Numbered from the stretch's first letter, positions 17,238 to 26,179 are shown. The stretch is DNA of 64,000 nucleotides from Lysinibacillus_B sp050613145 (GCF_050613145.1 NZ_CP192507.1:1860001-1924000); one strand, 5' to 3'. The notes: generated from the sequence alone by a model not told the origin. Program-made: numbers and translations.

Positions 17238-17813
17238 TGCAATGAGTAAAAATGCATCCTAAAAATACCCATTAAATAGTAAGATGTATTAAAAGAAAGT
17301 GGTATCATAGCCTCCGCGCTTTGCCACAGCCTACACAGGAGCTAAAACATGCATGGCCTGTTTGGATCTCCTGTTACGGCTCCTGTGGCTATGGCACGCT
17401 ACGGCAAAAAAAGTGAATGCTTCTCGATATTCTAGAAAAATCATTTATCTTCTCTATGAGGAATCATTTTCTTTCCATTTGTACGTATAGTCCGTCTAGC
17501 CTTTACTATAATCAATGAGGATTGTTCATCATTTTTGAGCAATCGCTTATTTTATTGAACAATAGTTGCTTGTAGCGGAGGCACGAGAGTGTAGCTGACG
17601 GCATGCGCCTTTCGCTACAGAGCAAAGCTTCCTACGGGAAAAGCGAGACAATCAAGACCCCGCAGGAAATTTATTTGCGACGAAAGCGCAGCGACAGGAG
17701 CACCGAAGGATGAGCGACGAGGAGGCTTGATCTCGCCCGTGGAAAGCGAGTGCCGGAGCGGAAAGCAACGGTTACTAAAATGGTAATATATGTTTCAGGG
17801 TTTGCTCATTGTG
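17238..17813. repeat. Right arm of a long inverted repeat
   Basis: About 575 bp, the reverse-complement partner of 12479-13250. The arm begins 3 bp after the GGDEF gene stop with GCAATGAGTAAAAATGCATCC and ends near GGGTTTGCTCATTG. It is GC-rich, noncoding and internally palindromic. The pair brackets a 4-kb segment (13251-17237). Confidence 0.8.
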
Positions 17814-17843
17814 AATATTTAAAGTAAGAAATGAGGGGGAACG

Positions 17844-18209
17844 ATGATGAAAAAAATATTAGTGGCAGATGATGAAGAAATTCTACGTATGCTTATTTGT
17901 GATACGCTGGAAGATTTAGAGTATGAAATTGACGAGGCAGAAGACGGGGTGGAGGCGCTTCAGAAAATTAATGAACAAACGTATGATTTAATTGTGTTAG
18001 ATTACATGATGCCAAATTTAACTGGGGTCGAAGTAATAGAACGTCTTCCTAGCCATGTAAAAGAAATGACGCCCATTTTAATGCTCACAGCGAAAGCGCA
18101 AGAAGCAGACCGCCAAATGGTATTAGAAAAAGGTGCGCATTATTTTATGTCCAAGCCATTTAGCCCAGTGGAGTTAATGGGGCTAGTGGAGGAGATTTTA
18201 AATGTATAA
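17844..18209 (+). CDS. Single-domain (REC-only) response regulator
   Basis: 121 aa, CheY-like. The acidic pocket ADDEE, phospho-acceptor D53 in LDYMMPN, Thr/Ser in LTAKA and Lys in MSKPF are all present. There is no output domain, so it is a phosphorelay intermediate or protein-interaction regulator. GAGGGGG precedes the ATG pair at 17844/17847. Its last 8 bp overlap the hybrid kinase gene, so the two are coupled and probably partners. Confidence 0.92.
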   Translation: MMKKILVADDEEILRMLICDTLEDLEYEIDEAEDGVEALQKINEQTYDLIVLDYMMPNLTGVEVIERLPSHVKEMTPILMLTAKAQEADRQMVLEKGAHYFMSKPFSPVELMGLVEEILNV

Positions 18210-21054
18210 ATCTTTTCCATTATTTAAGAACAATATTCGTGATCGATTTTTTAAAATGTTGTTTACGTTAACCATTATTTTTATTGTCATTGTCATTCTG
18301 TTTTTTCTATATGTGAAGTTTAGTAATGAGCGTTTGGCAAAAGAACGAGCGGAAGTCAGTGAAAAAGCTCAAATTGTTGATGACTTAGAAGAAAGTTATA
18401 ATGGAATATTTTTCCGAGCGAGAGGTTATTATGCGTTTCAAAATTACGAGGAGCTCAATTTATTATACAAGGATTTAGAACGATTTGAGCTACTTTTAGA
18501 TGAGTTTGCTCATTTGCCTCTAACAAAGGAAGAAAAAGCGATTTATGCTGAGTTAATGGAGTTTCATCAAAGTTATAAGGCAGATATTTTACCCGAAGCA
18601 ATCAGCTATGTTGAGGCAAACGATTATGAGTCATTAAGAGCACTTTCAAGCAATGGCACAAATGATCTTGTCAATAAATTTGTAGCGTATACAAAAACAG
18701 TTGATAAGCAAACGGAGGGTAATTTAAAAGAGCTATTTTCAAGAACGCTTGAACAAGCGCAACAATTTACATTACTATCGCTGCTTTTAGGTGGGCTAGT
18801 ATTGCTTTTTGTAGGGATCATAATGCGCAGAGTATTGTTAAACTTAATCCAACCGATTGAGCGACTAACAGCAGCTGCCAATGCCATTGCTTCAGGGCGC
18901 TTCATTGACCTTGGTGGTCTAGTTCGAAAAGAAGATGAGCTCGGGATTTTAGCGAATTCATTTTATCACATGACACGGTCTATTCAAGAAAAGGAAGAAG
19001 TATTAACTACTCAAAATGAAGAACTGTTAGCACAGCAAGATGAATTACAAGGTAATCAAAATCAATTGCAACATTCTCTCGACCAATTGCAAAAGTATAA
19101 TCAATTAAATCATGTGTTGACCTTTACGTTAGATAAACAACAATTATTAGCAGATCTTCATAAATATTTAAATGAAATTTATGAGTTTGATACGAGTATA
19201 TTGTATTTAGTAGAAGGTCAGTTACATGTATCGAAAGGATTAACAAAACAATCCGCCGATTTACTCGTAGAAAATTTTAATCTGGATAAACAAGTTCGAT
19301 TAGAGGAAGAAAAGTCTTTTGTTATTAAGCGCGAGGTAACGCTAGCATCACAAGATATTGCACAGCAGTCTTATTTCTCGTATGATCTTTATTCCTCGGT
19401 ATTAAATTCTGAAGGACGCTTAGTTGCTGTGATGATGGCTACGCGAGAAGGGTATAAGTATTCAACGCAAGAAATCGAAGATATAAACGGTTTAATGAAT
19501 CGTGTCTCAATCGCTTTTGAACGTATTTTAATGTATGAAGAGGTAGAGCGGTCTCGACAGTTAAATCAAAATATTATTGACACCGTTAATGAAGGCATTC
19601 AATTCGTTTCGCCTACGGGAGATGTCGTTTTAATCAATGAAGCACTGTCTCGAATCATCCGCTATCATAATAAAATGGACTATCAAAATGTTGCTCAATG
19701 GATGTGGCTGAAGCATTTTCAGACCATTACAGATCAGCCTGAAGAATTGACGTCCTTCTTTAAAAATGCGGTTGTAGAAGAGTTTGAAGATACGCGAACG
19801 ATTCGCTATTCCATCTTAGAAGATACACCTGTTTTTGTGGAAGTATATGCAACAAGTGTGTATGAAGGGCAGGAAAAAATAGGCACGATGTTTGTACATC
19901 GTGATATTACAAGAGAATATGAAGTGGATCAAATGAAGTCGGAGCTCGTAAGTACAGTGAGTCATGAGCTACGTACACCGTTGTCTAGTGTGTTAGGGTT
20001 TACAGAACTTCTATTAACGAAAGAATTGAAGCCTGAGCGTCAAAAAAAATATATTGAAACAATCCATAAAGAAGCGATCCGTCTGACGAATCTAATTAAT
20101 GATTTTTTAGATTTACAAAGAATGGAATCGGGAAGACAACAGTATAAGATGGAGCAGCTGTCTATAGGTGAGGTGGCGATTGACATTGTGAATCGCTTCC
20201 GTCATGAAAAGAATCATCGGGTGCACTTAATTGATAAGGCCAAAAACGTGAACATTACAGGTGATCAAGAAAGATTAGTACAAGTACTGATCAATATTAT
20301 CGGTAATGCCATTAAATTCTCTCCTAATGGGGGAGATGTGACCATGACGCTTGAAAATGTTCCAGAGATGGTGCAGATTGGTGTAAAAGATCAAGGAATT
20401 GGTATTCCACAAAATGAAATCTCAAAACTGTTCCAAAAGTTTAAACGCATTGATAATAGTGCAAGACGAAAAATTGGTGGTACAGGTCTAGGTCTCGCGA
20501 TTTGTAAAGAGATTGTGACGCAGCATGGTGGCGATATATGGATCGAATCTGAAGAAGGGCAAGGCACAACCGTTTACTTCAGATTGCCAACTCATCATGC
20601 AAGTCAAACACTTAATGACATGAACGGATTAATCGATGATACTGGCTTAAATGTGATGCTAGTGGAAGATGATTTAAGCTTAGCCTTACTGTTATCGGAA
20701 GAATTAAAAAGTAAAGGGTTTACAGTCATTTATCATGATGATCCTAAACGAGCATTTGAAGAAGCACTGAAGACACCACTTGTTGGGATTGTCATCGATT
20801 TAATGCTTGGTGATGATATAAAAGGATGGGATTTAGTACAATTACTAAAAGATACAGCGCAAACAAGTACGATCCCAATTATTATTTCTTCTGCCTTAGA
20901 CGAATCGAAAGAAAACGTCGAAAAGTTTAAAATCGCAAAGTATTTTACAAAACCATACAATCCACAAGAACTTTCTAAAATACTGGTAGCATCATTACCT
21001 GCTAAATCAGATGAAAAAAATGTGATGACGAACAACCATCTATCGAATGTCTAG
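18202..21054 (+). CDS. Hybrid sensor histidine kinase
   Basis: 950 aa. TM1 (about 19-38), an extracytoplasmic helical sensor region (about 40-190), TM2 (about 193-212), HAMP (about 213-265), a Gln/Glu-rich coiled coil (about 265-305), a GAF-like domain (about 305-455), PAS (about 460-580), HisKA with H588 in SHELRTP, HATPase (NIIGNAIKFSPNGG, GTGLGLAICK) and a C-terminal REC with D866 in VIDLMLGDD. It overlaps the REC-only gene upstream. With the nearby HPt-REC-GGDEF-REC protein this could form a multistep relay ending in cyclic di-GMP rather than DNA binding. The signal is unknown. Confidence 0.92.
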   Translation: MYKSFPLFKNNIRDRFFKMLFTLTIIFIVIVILFFLYVKFSNERLAKERAEVSEKAQIVDDLEESYNGIFFRARGYYAFQNYEELNLLYKDLERFELLLDEFAHLPLTKEEKAIYAELMEFHQSYKADILPEAISYVEANDYESLRALSSNGTNDLVNKFVAYTKTVDKQTEGNLKELFSRTLEQAQQFTLLSLLLGGLVLLFVGIIMRRVLLNLIQPIERLTAAANAIASGRFIDLGGLVRKEDELGILANSFYHMTRSIQEKEEVLTTQNEELLAQQDELQGNQNQLQHSLDQLQKYNQLNHVLTFTLDKQQLLADLHKYLNEIYEFDTSILYLVEGQLHVSKGLTKQSADLLVENFNLDKQVRLEEEKSFVIKREVTLASQDIAQQSYFSYDLYSSVLNSEGRLVAVMMATREGYKYSTQEIEDINGLMNRVSIAFERILMYEEVERSRQLNQNIIDTVNEGIQFVSPTGDVVLINEALSRIIRYHNKMDYQNVAQWMWLKHFQTITDQPEELTSFFKNAVVEEFEDTRTIRYSILEDTPVFVEVYATSVYEGQEKIGTMFVHRDITREYEVDQMKSELVSTVSHELRTPLSSVLGFTELLLTKELKPERQKKYIETIHKEAIRLTNLINDFLDLQRMESGRQQYKMEQLSIGEVAIDIVNRFRHEKNHRVHLIDKAKNVNITGDQERLVQVLINIIGNAIKFSPNGGDVTMTLENVPEMVQIGVKDQGIGIPQNEISKLFQKFKRIDNSARRKIGGTGLGLAICKEIVTQHGGDIWIESEEGQGTTVYFRLPTHHASQTLNDMNGLIDDTGLNVMLVEDDLSLALLLSEELKSKGFTVIYHDDPKRAFEEALKTPLVGIVIDLMLGDDIKGWDLVQLLKDTAQTSTIPIIISSALDESKENVEKFKIAKYFTKPYNPQELSKILVASLPAKSDEKNVMTNNHLSNV

Positions 21055-21077
21055 TAAAACATAGTTGCTTTTTTCCA

Positions 21078-21110
21078 AACACATTGGGTATGTCACCCAA
21101 TGTGTTTTTT
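21078..21110 (+). terminator. Terminator of the kinase operon
   Basis: AACACATTGGGT pairs with ACCCAATGTGTT across a 5-nt loop, then T-run. It is convergent with the vanY-type fragment. Confidence 0.9.
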
Positions 21111-21925
21111 CATGTAGTAAAAATAAAGGTTTCTACAAACATACATCTTACTGCATAATCGTCACAATCAACCCGTTCATATTATCACCTGAAACCTTAT
21201 ACGAATGTGTCGTCGGTACGGGAATATGTAAAGATTCTTGTAAATCATAATAAAGAACTTTGTAGGTGTGACCTTGAATACGTGTTGTAATGGACTTTTC
21301 CTGCTGTAAATGGCTTAAATATTCCTCCAAAGTCCAATCATTTTTCGTGATGATTTCGCTATGCGGCAAGCCAACATAACGAAAATGCCATGGCTCATGC
21401 TGGATACCCGTAATATGTGATTTGTTCGGAGGATAGCGCAAAATAAAGCCGTATCGCGCTGCGTGTCGTTTTAGCCAAGCCGCTTCTTCTGAGCCTTCCA
21501 TTTTTCCTGTCGTGGAGCCGATATCAACAGAAAGACCGACATTATGCTCGCTATAACCCGCAGGCAGTGCTAAATCAGCCCCCATTGTGTCAAAAAGCTG
21601 CTGCTGTACTGTGTCACTACGATAGCTACTATTCACGATAAAATTCGTGACGCCATCTTGATTAGCGGAATCCATCATGGCTGAAAAAGGTTGTAAAATT
21701 TGTGTGGCCATTTCAATCGTAGGGTCGAAGGAAAAGCTTGTCGTATTTAATGTAGATAGCGCTACTAAATCGTTCGGTCTCGCACGTTCACTCATAGGAT
21801 ACTCACTATTCACAAGCAATAAATCGCCAAAGTGGGTAGCCTCTTCTGTCACAGTCATTTCTGAAAATGCGATATCCTCAATCGAATCTGTTGAGGTGAC
21901 TTGATCTATACCGATATAACTAAAT

Positions 21926-22150
21926 TTGAGATTCCCACGACTAAAGTCGCCAGCCCTAATCCTTACGGATGAACGGGTGGGATTCTTGAATGACTAAGCG
22001 TTCGCAGTCCATTTCTGTTTTGAACAGCCTTCAAGATCAGGGCATCTCATTGCCCTTCCTAAGACAGCGCCTATAGCATCTTAGGCTGATTGACTATTAC
22101 CATCAATCACAGGTGCATACCTGATATTCATAGCACCTACTAAATCACGA
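21926..22150 (-). ncRNA. Predicted omega RNA (reRNA) of TnpB
   Basis: In IS605 elements the guide RNA overlaps the 3' end of tnpB and the right end, its guide being the host flank. Here the scaffold would end at ...AATCTCAA (21926) and the guide would begin ATTTAGTTATATCGG (21925 downward). That guide next to a TTGAT motif exists only at the repaired (IS-free) vanY site. The 5' boundary is an estimate; the claim is inferred from family knowledge. Confidence 0.5.
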
Positions 22151-23157
22151 TGTTTTTCAAAGCCACATTTACACTTATATTTGCGGTCTTTTGCTTTATT
22201 CTTTTCAGCACATTTAGGGCATGTTTGGCTTGTATAAGCAGGATTCACATATTCAACCTTGATGCCAACTAATTTTGCTTTGTACTCAATGAATTGAGAC
22301 AGGCGATAGAATGACCATGTGTGCAAATTTTTCTCGTTTTTACGGCTTGTTCTTGCCGTCTGCCGGATATTCGCTAATTGTTCTAAGCGAATAACAGAAA
22401 TCTGATTGTCTTTTGCAAAATTTACAATTGCACGACTTACCTTATGGTCTTGGTCTTTCATCCAACGCTGTTCTTTATCTTCTGAATGACGAATGGCATG
22501 GAGTTTTTTCTTCTTACTTAACTCTTTACGTTCAGAACGAAACTTACGCTTCATATACTTGTTTTGTCTGCCATTACCAAAAAAACGAACACGTTCATCA
22601 TCTGTGACCGCAACGGCAGGGACTTTCAGACCTAAATCAACACCCATGACTTTCACACCTGTTCCTTCAACAGTAGGAATAGTGACGGAAATTTGGGCAA
22701 TCCATTTCTCTGCTTTCTTTGTGATGCGGAGTGTTCCTAATTTGTGTTTAAGCAAATCAAAGTTTCGGTTGTCTTTATCCACCAACAAAGCACGAATAGG
22801 TGTTTTAGTTGCTTTACCATCAAGCATAATTGGCATGGAAATGTGCGTGAAATCAAACGAATAGTTTTGATTGTTCCAAATGCAGACTGGCTTTTTCAAA
22901 ACAGGAACAGTAGTGAATTTGCTTTTCTTAACTTTCTTAAACACACCTTTAGCATCTTTAATGGCTTGGTTCTTGACCGCACTTGGCAAAAAAGCAGCAA
23001 TGTCCTTACTTGATTTCTTTGTGCTTTTCTTTTCAGCCACCATTTCAGCCACAAGACTATTAATAGTGGCTATATATTCTTTGCTCATGTCTTGCAAGAT
23101 GTTTGCTTGCTCTTTTGTTGGAAGTAGTTTCAATTTGACTGTGAGGGTTTGCGACAT
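22081..23157 (-). CDS. tnpB: TnpB RNA-guided endonuclease
   Basis: 358 aa from ATG 23157, with AAGGGGGTGA upstream; the open frame further upstream runs through tnpA and is not used. The RuvC-like catalytic triad is visible: D in GVDLGLK, E in VIRLEQL and D in HRDLVGAMNI. A zinc ribbon CPKC...CKCGF lies near the C-terminus. In known systems TnpB with omega RNA cleaves the IS-free target next to the TAM, favouring retention of the element. It appears intact, whereas its partner tnpA is frameshifted. Confidence 0.93.
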   Translation of the reverse strand: MSQTLTVKLKLLPTKEQANILQDMSKEYIATINSLVAEMVAEKKSTKKSSKDIAAFLPSAVKNQAIKDAKGVFKKVKKSKFTTVPVLKKPVCIWNNQNYSFDFTHISMPIMLDGKATKTPIRALLVDKDNRNFDLLKHKLGTLRITKKAEKWIAQISVTIPTVEGTGVKVMGVDLGLKVPAVAVTDDERVRFFGNGRQNKYMKRKFRSERKELSKKKKLHAIRHSEDKEQRWMKDQDHKVSRAIVNFAKDNQISVIRLEQLANIRQTARTSRKNEKNLHTWSFYRLSQFIEYKAKLVGIKVEYVNPAYTSQTCPKCAEKNKAKDRKYKCKCGFEKHRDLVGAMNIRYAPVIDGNSQSA

Positions 23158-23161
23158 GATT

Positions 23162-23561
23162 TCACCCCCTTGTTTTTTGTTGTTCAACATAACCGCTTTA
23201 TCGTTTCGCTTGATACATTTCCTGCGGTAGAAACGAAGTATGAGCGTGTCCACAAACTTGGCAAATGCCGAAGATGCGGAAATTCTTGACGCAATTTCTT
23301 AGAAGTCACCCCTTTAATTTTTGCCATCATATCCGCAGGACTTAATGATGGGAGTGCGTTGAGAAACATATGCGTATGGTCTTTATCACATTCAAGAGCA
23401 ACAATTTGTATTTGCATTTCCTCACACACTTCATGTACTAATTCTTTAAAGCGTTGTTCAACCTCTGTTTTAAGAAAAATCTTTCTTCTGTATCGAGGAC
23501 AGAACACAAATTGATAATGCAATAAAGATACCGTTGTGCTTTTTCTTCTGTATTCGTTCAT
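23162..23561 (-). pseudogene. tnpA: Frameshifted IS200/IS605 TnpA transposase
   Basis: The Y1 HUH transposase reads normally from ATG 23561 for about 122 residues: CPRYRRK, the HUH pair in DKDHTHMFL, and TRSYFVSTAGN. Then ATA AAG CGG TTA TGT TGA stops it. Removing one T (near 23191-23192) gives IKRYVEQQKTRG and a TGA at 23164-23162, 132 aa in all, the usual family length. The lost Y in KRYVEQQ aligns with the catalytic tyrosine of the family (pattern K-x-Y-I-E-x-Q, Y127 in IS608). The transposase is therefore predicted dead. Confidence 0.87.
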
Positions 23562-23853
23562 GTATTTATTGTATCAGCTGACATAAAAAACTACAACAAA
23601 TGAGCAACAAACGTTCGGTTTATTGGTAACACTCCGTATTTGACCTTACTATCATCCCAGCGATCGCACCGTAGTAGGCTTTCTCGTTCGGAAAATCTGT
23701 AATCAATACTATGAACAGGAATAATTTCTTCATCTGTCTATCTCCTAAATGTTTTAATATGAGCATATCGTATGACATTTAAGAAGCAGTAAGGGACTTT
23801 CTGAAGATTTTCTTAAGAATGGCTTAATAATTTCTGTATACTCAGTAGTTACA

Positions 23854-24492
23854 TTAATTAGCGATAAATGGCGCTTGATGTATATAGGTTTGATCTTTAA
23901 CGTGCTTGATGATAAAGGCGGCTATGTCTTGGTTTGTTATTTTACTCCCTGGCATATCTGTGAGGTGTTCTTTTATTGCACCGGTTTCTTCCTCATCAAC
24001 GACAAAGGGGAGTCTAATTAATGTCCATTCAATGTGTTTATGATCGAGAAGAAAATGCCATTCTTTTTGCTTATCTGCTAGCAGTTTAGATAAGAAAATT
24101 TTAAATAGTATAGCGCCTATTTTATTTAGCAAGCTCTTTCTGTCTTGTTGAATTGTGAGCGATCCGCCTGTAACACCGATATAACGTTTAATTTGTAAAT
24201 CATCCATGAGGGTAAACACGTTTTTAGTTACTTTACTATAGAGAGGGTCTGCTTTAACGGGCTGACCAAATGCATTAATGACGATTTGAGTATCTGCCAA
24301 TAACTTTCGCAGATCTTGTAAGTTATGTACATCACCTTGTATAATTTTGATTCCACTTTCTAAGGGAGTTAAATTGCCTGGGTTTCTCACAAGCATTTTT
24401 ACTTGATAGCCGCTTTGTACTGCTTTCGTCGCAATATAACGACCTACTTTCCCAGTTCCTCCAATGATCGCTATTGTATTTGTTTTGTCCAT
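23854..24492 (-). CDS. NAD(P)-binding oxidoreductase-like protein (atypical SDR, NmrA-like)
   Basis: 212 aa, with an N-terminal Rossmann motif IIGGTGKVGRYIA (about 9-21), LVRNP after strand 2 and GDVHN after strand 3, matching the NAD(P)H-binding family related to YwnB and NmrA. The Tyr-x3-Lys catalytic pair of classical SDRs is not obvious. It is monocistronic and cytoplasmic. The substrate is unknown; it could be a quinone or flavin reductase or a redox-state sensor. Confidence 0.85.
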   Translation of the reverse strand: MDKTNTIAIIGGTGKVGRYIATKAVQSGYQVKMLVRNPGNLTPLESGIKIIQGDVHNLQDLRKLLADTQIVINAFGQPVKADPLYSKVTKNVFTLMDDLQIKRYIGVTGGSLTIQQDRKSLLNKIGAILFKIFLSKLLADKQKEWHFLLDHKHIEWTLIRLPFVVDEEETGAIKEHLTDMPGSKITNQDIAAFIIKHVKDQTYIHQAPFIAN

Positions 24493-24590
24493 AAAAGCAC
24501 CTCCGATAGTTTACTATAGTTATACGGCTATGCTTGCTTGTTAGTTTCAATTATTTGGAAATTATTTAATGAGTGAGAAATGAGGTTGAT

Positions 24591-24806
24591 ATGATGACAT
24601 ATCCAATAAGAGTTCGAGCGAGTGCATTAATTGTACAGAATGATTCGATTTTGTTAGTCGAGTTCCAAAATGAAAATGGGCTTCCTTTAAATGAACTGTC
24701 GCAAGTAGTACTGTATCCGAATATTCGGGAAGAAATCGTCGCTTATGTGCAACAAAAGAGAACGATTAAGTTTATAGAAGAACAACAATTGAAGGAATAT
24801 ATGTAA
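24591..24806 (+). pseudogene. Nudix hydrolase with the Nudix box deleted
   Basis: The first ~28 residues (YPIRVRASALIVQNDSILLVE, shortened here to RASALIVQ and ILLVEFQNENG) are the start of a Nudix fold. The last ~45 (LPLNELSQVVLYPNIREEIV) are the end of the same family, normally 80 or more residues later. The GX5EX7REUXEEXGU catalytic box that should lie between is absent. The fusion remains in frame, 71 aa from ATG 24591 against about 150 normally, so this is a fixed internal deletion. No hydrolase activity is expected. It precedes a hydrolase gene by 18 bp. Confidence 0.75.
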
Positions 24807-24824
24807 GTAATGGAGGGAAATCCA

Positions 24825-25412
24825 ATGGAAAAGGCAATCGTACTATTACACGAGATTTATGGGGTAAATGCCCACATGCAACAGTATGCCAATGAGTTTA
24901 TCGCCTTAGGTTATGATGTGTATTGTCCAAATTTACTTCAGCTAGAGCAGCCTTTCTCTTATGAAGAGGAGCAAAAAGCATATGCTCATTTTATGAACCG
25001 GATTGGCTTTGAACAAGGCTTTGCAGAAGTTGAAAAAGTAATTGTTCAATTAAAAGATACATATAAAGAAATCCATATTGTTGGCTTTAGCATCGGTGCT
25101 ACGATTGCATGGCTTTGTAGTGAACTAACAGGAGTTACATCGGTCGTAGGTTATTACGGCTCACGCATTCGCAACTATTTAGCTATAAATCCTCTATGTT
25201 CGGTCCTGCTTATTTACGGCGAATCTGAACAATCATTTGATGTAAAAAACTTGGTGGCGCAATTAATTAAGAAAAACATACAAGTGCAAATATGTGAAGG
25301 ACATCACGGGTTTGCTGATCGATATTCGCCACATTTTAATGAACAATCAAGTGCTCAAGCATTGGCGGTCGTGAAGGAATTTGTAGCAGGAAAGGGTGTA
25401 ACTTTCCCTTGA
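24825..25412 (+). CDS. Dienelactone-hydrolase-family alpha/beta hydrolase
   Basis: 195 aa from ATG 24825 (GGAGGG 7 bp upstream). It has the alpha/beta hydrolase layout: VLLHEIYGVN early, nucleophile elbow GFSIGA (about 92-97), and a GHHGFADR histidine near the C-terminus. The nucleophile is Ser, not the Cys of classical dienelactone hydrolases, so it is an esterase-like relative. The substrate is unknown. Confidence 0.85.
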   Translation: MEKAIVLLHEIYGVNAHMQQYANEFIALGYDVYCPNLLQLEQPFSYEEEQKAYAHFMNRIGFEQGFAEVEKVIVQLKDTYKEIHIVGFSIGATIAWLCSELTGVTSVVGYYGSRIRNYLAINPLCSVLLIYGESEQSFDVKNLVAQLIKKNIQVQICEGHHGFADRYSPHFNEQSSAQALAVVKEFVAGKGVTFP

Positions 25413-25456
25413 TAGTTGAGTCTAATTCTTAAATGATATAAAACGGGGGGATTTGG

Positions 25457-25858
25457 ATGAAGAAATGCTTGCTTATTGTATTTATGTTCGGTTGGTTAGT
25501 AACAGCTTGTAGTGAAAAAACACAATCATTAGAAGCTTTTTACATAGAGGAAGGAATTGAAAACGTAGATAAAGTTGTCATCTTGGATGGCAGTACAGGT
25601 TATACAAAAATGCTAACGGATATAGTCCAAATCAACGAATTTCTAGCTTTAGTAAAAGATATCGAATTTTCCCCTCAGGATAATCAAGAAAAGCGAGTAG
25701 GATTTTTGTATGCTATTACCTTTTATGATGGAGAGGTACAATTCAATTTCTCGTTAAATCAGATTGGCGATACATACTATGATACGAACCCTGATATTTA
25801 TCCAATCGTTGATGAATATTATGAAAGGTTGGAAATAGAGGAAAAGGGGGTTTGGTAG
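25457..25858 (+). CDS. Small secreted lipoprotein of unknown function
   Basis: 133 aa with a lipoprotein signal (basic MKK, hydrophobic core, LVTAC lipobox with C18). The mature part is acidic and predicted beta-rich (KVVILDGSTGYTK, YAITFYDGEVQFNF). ATG 25457 follows AACGGGGGGA. No family was recognised with confidence. It is followed at about 50 bp by a small membrane-protein gene. Confidence 0.78.
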   Translation: MKKCLLIVFMFGWLVTACSEKTQSLEAFYIEEGIENVDKVVILDGSTGYTKMLTDIVQINEFLALVKDIEFSPQDNQEKRVGFLYAITFYDGEVQFNFSLNQIGDTYYDTNPDIYPIVDEYYERLEIEEKGVW

Positions 25859-25912
25859 AGGGATTTTATTATTGTAAACTGAAGGGAGATAAGAAATGGC
25901 ATTCTATTTTTG

Positions 25913-26179
25913 ATGTATTGGCATTATCTCGTCATGCTGATGCTAATTATGATTTTAGCTACAGTTAGTAGTTTGCTTTTTCCACGTGTACCTTTGTATA
26001 TTCTACTTATCGTAAGTGGTTTAATGGGATATATTTATTCGATACTGGCCTATTTAGAAGCAGGCATGTTGTTTATTATTGTGATGAATCTTTTCGTAGC
26101 ATTAGTGCCCATTTTGCTGATTAAATACCTACAGTTCTTAAAAAGAAAAGCGGATGAAACGGAGCAACAAGATATTTAG
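25913..26179 (+). CDS. Small three-helix membrane protein, possibly coupled to a 5-codon leader
   Basis: 88 aa from ATG 25913 with three hydrophobic segments (about 3-25, 28-47 and 50-74) and a charged tail. The only good ribosome-binding site (GAAGGGAG, 25881-25888) is placed for ATG 25896, which reads MAFYF then TGA, and that TGA overlaps ATG 25913 as TGATG. This is either translational coupling or a recent frameshift in the first codons. The function is unknown. Confidence 0.65.
   Translation: MYWHYLVMLMLIMILATVSSLLFPRVPLYILLIVSGLMGYIYSILAYLEAGMLFIIVMNLFVALVPILLIKYLQFLKRKADETEQQDI

Larger units (their letters stand above)
21926..23701 (-). mobile_element. IS200/IS605-family insertion sequence (1776 bp)
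   Basis: A single-strand (HUH) type element with tnpA and tnpB in the same orientation. Its ends are placed by exact repair of the host gene. The left end follows TTGAT (23706-23702 on the minus strand) and starts TACAGATTTTCCGAACG; the right end stops at ...GGGAATCTCAA. A subterminal left hairpin (CCTACTA / TAGTAAGG, about 23650-23680) and right-end hairpin (CGACTTTAGTCG) are present. There are no terminal inverted repeats and no target duplication, as expected for the family. TTGAT is the ISDra2 target/TAM sequence (established). Confidence 0.9.
21148..23733 (-). pseudogene. VanY/LdcB-type D-Ala-D-Ala carboxypeptidase gene split by an IS200/IS605 element
   Basis: The large part (21925-21148) encodes the peptidase domain with YRS, SEHNVGLSVDIGS and EPWHFRYVG, the zinc and substrate motifs of VanY carboxypeptidases that trim peptidoglycan stem peptides. 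Its own first ATG is at 21858, but the frame stays open upstream to the IS edge (FSYIGIDQVT...). The missing start lies beyond the IS: ATG 23733 with TAGGAGAT upstream encodes MKKLFLFIVL and ends 32 nt later at TTGAT. Joining 23733-23702 to 21925-21148 gives exactly 810 nt, 269 aa plus stop, with a restored signal sequence MKKLFLFIVLIFSYIG. As it stands the secreted enzyme is lost. Confidence 0.88.

Noticed and set aside
22413..23230. Long ORFs opposite tnpB
   Set aside because: Antisense shadows of tnpB without start signals or protein families.
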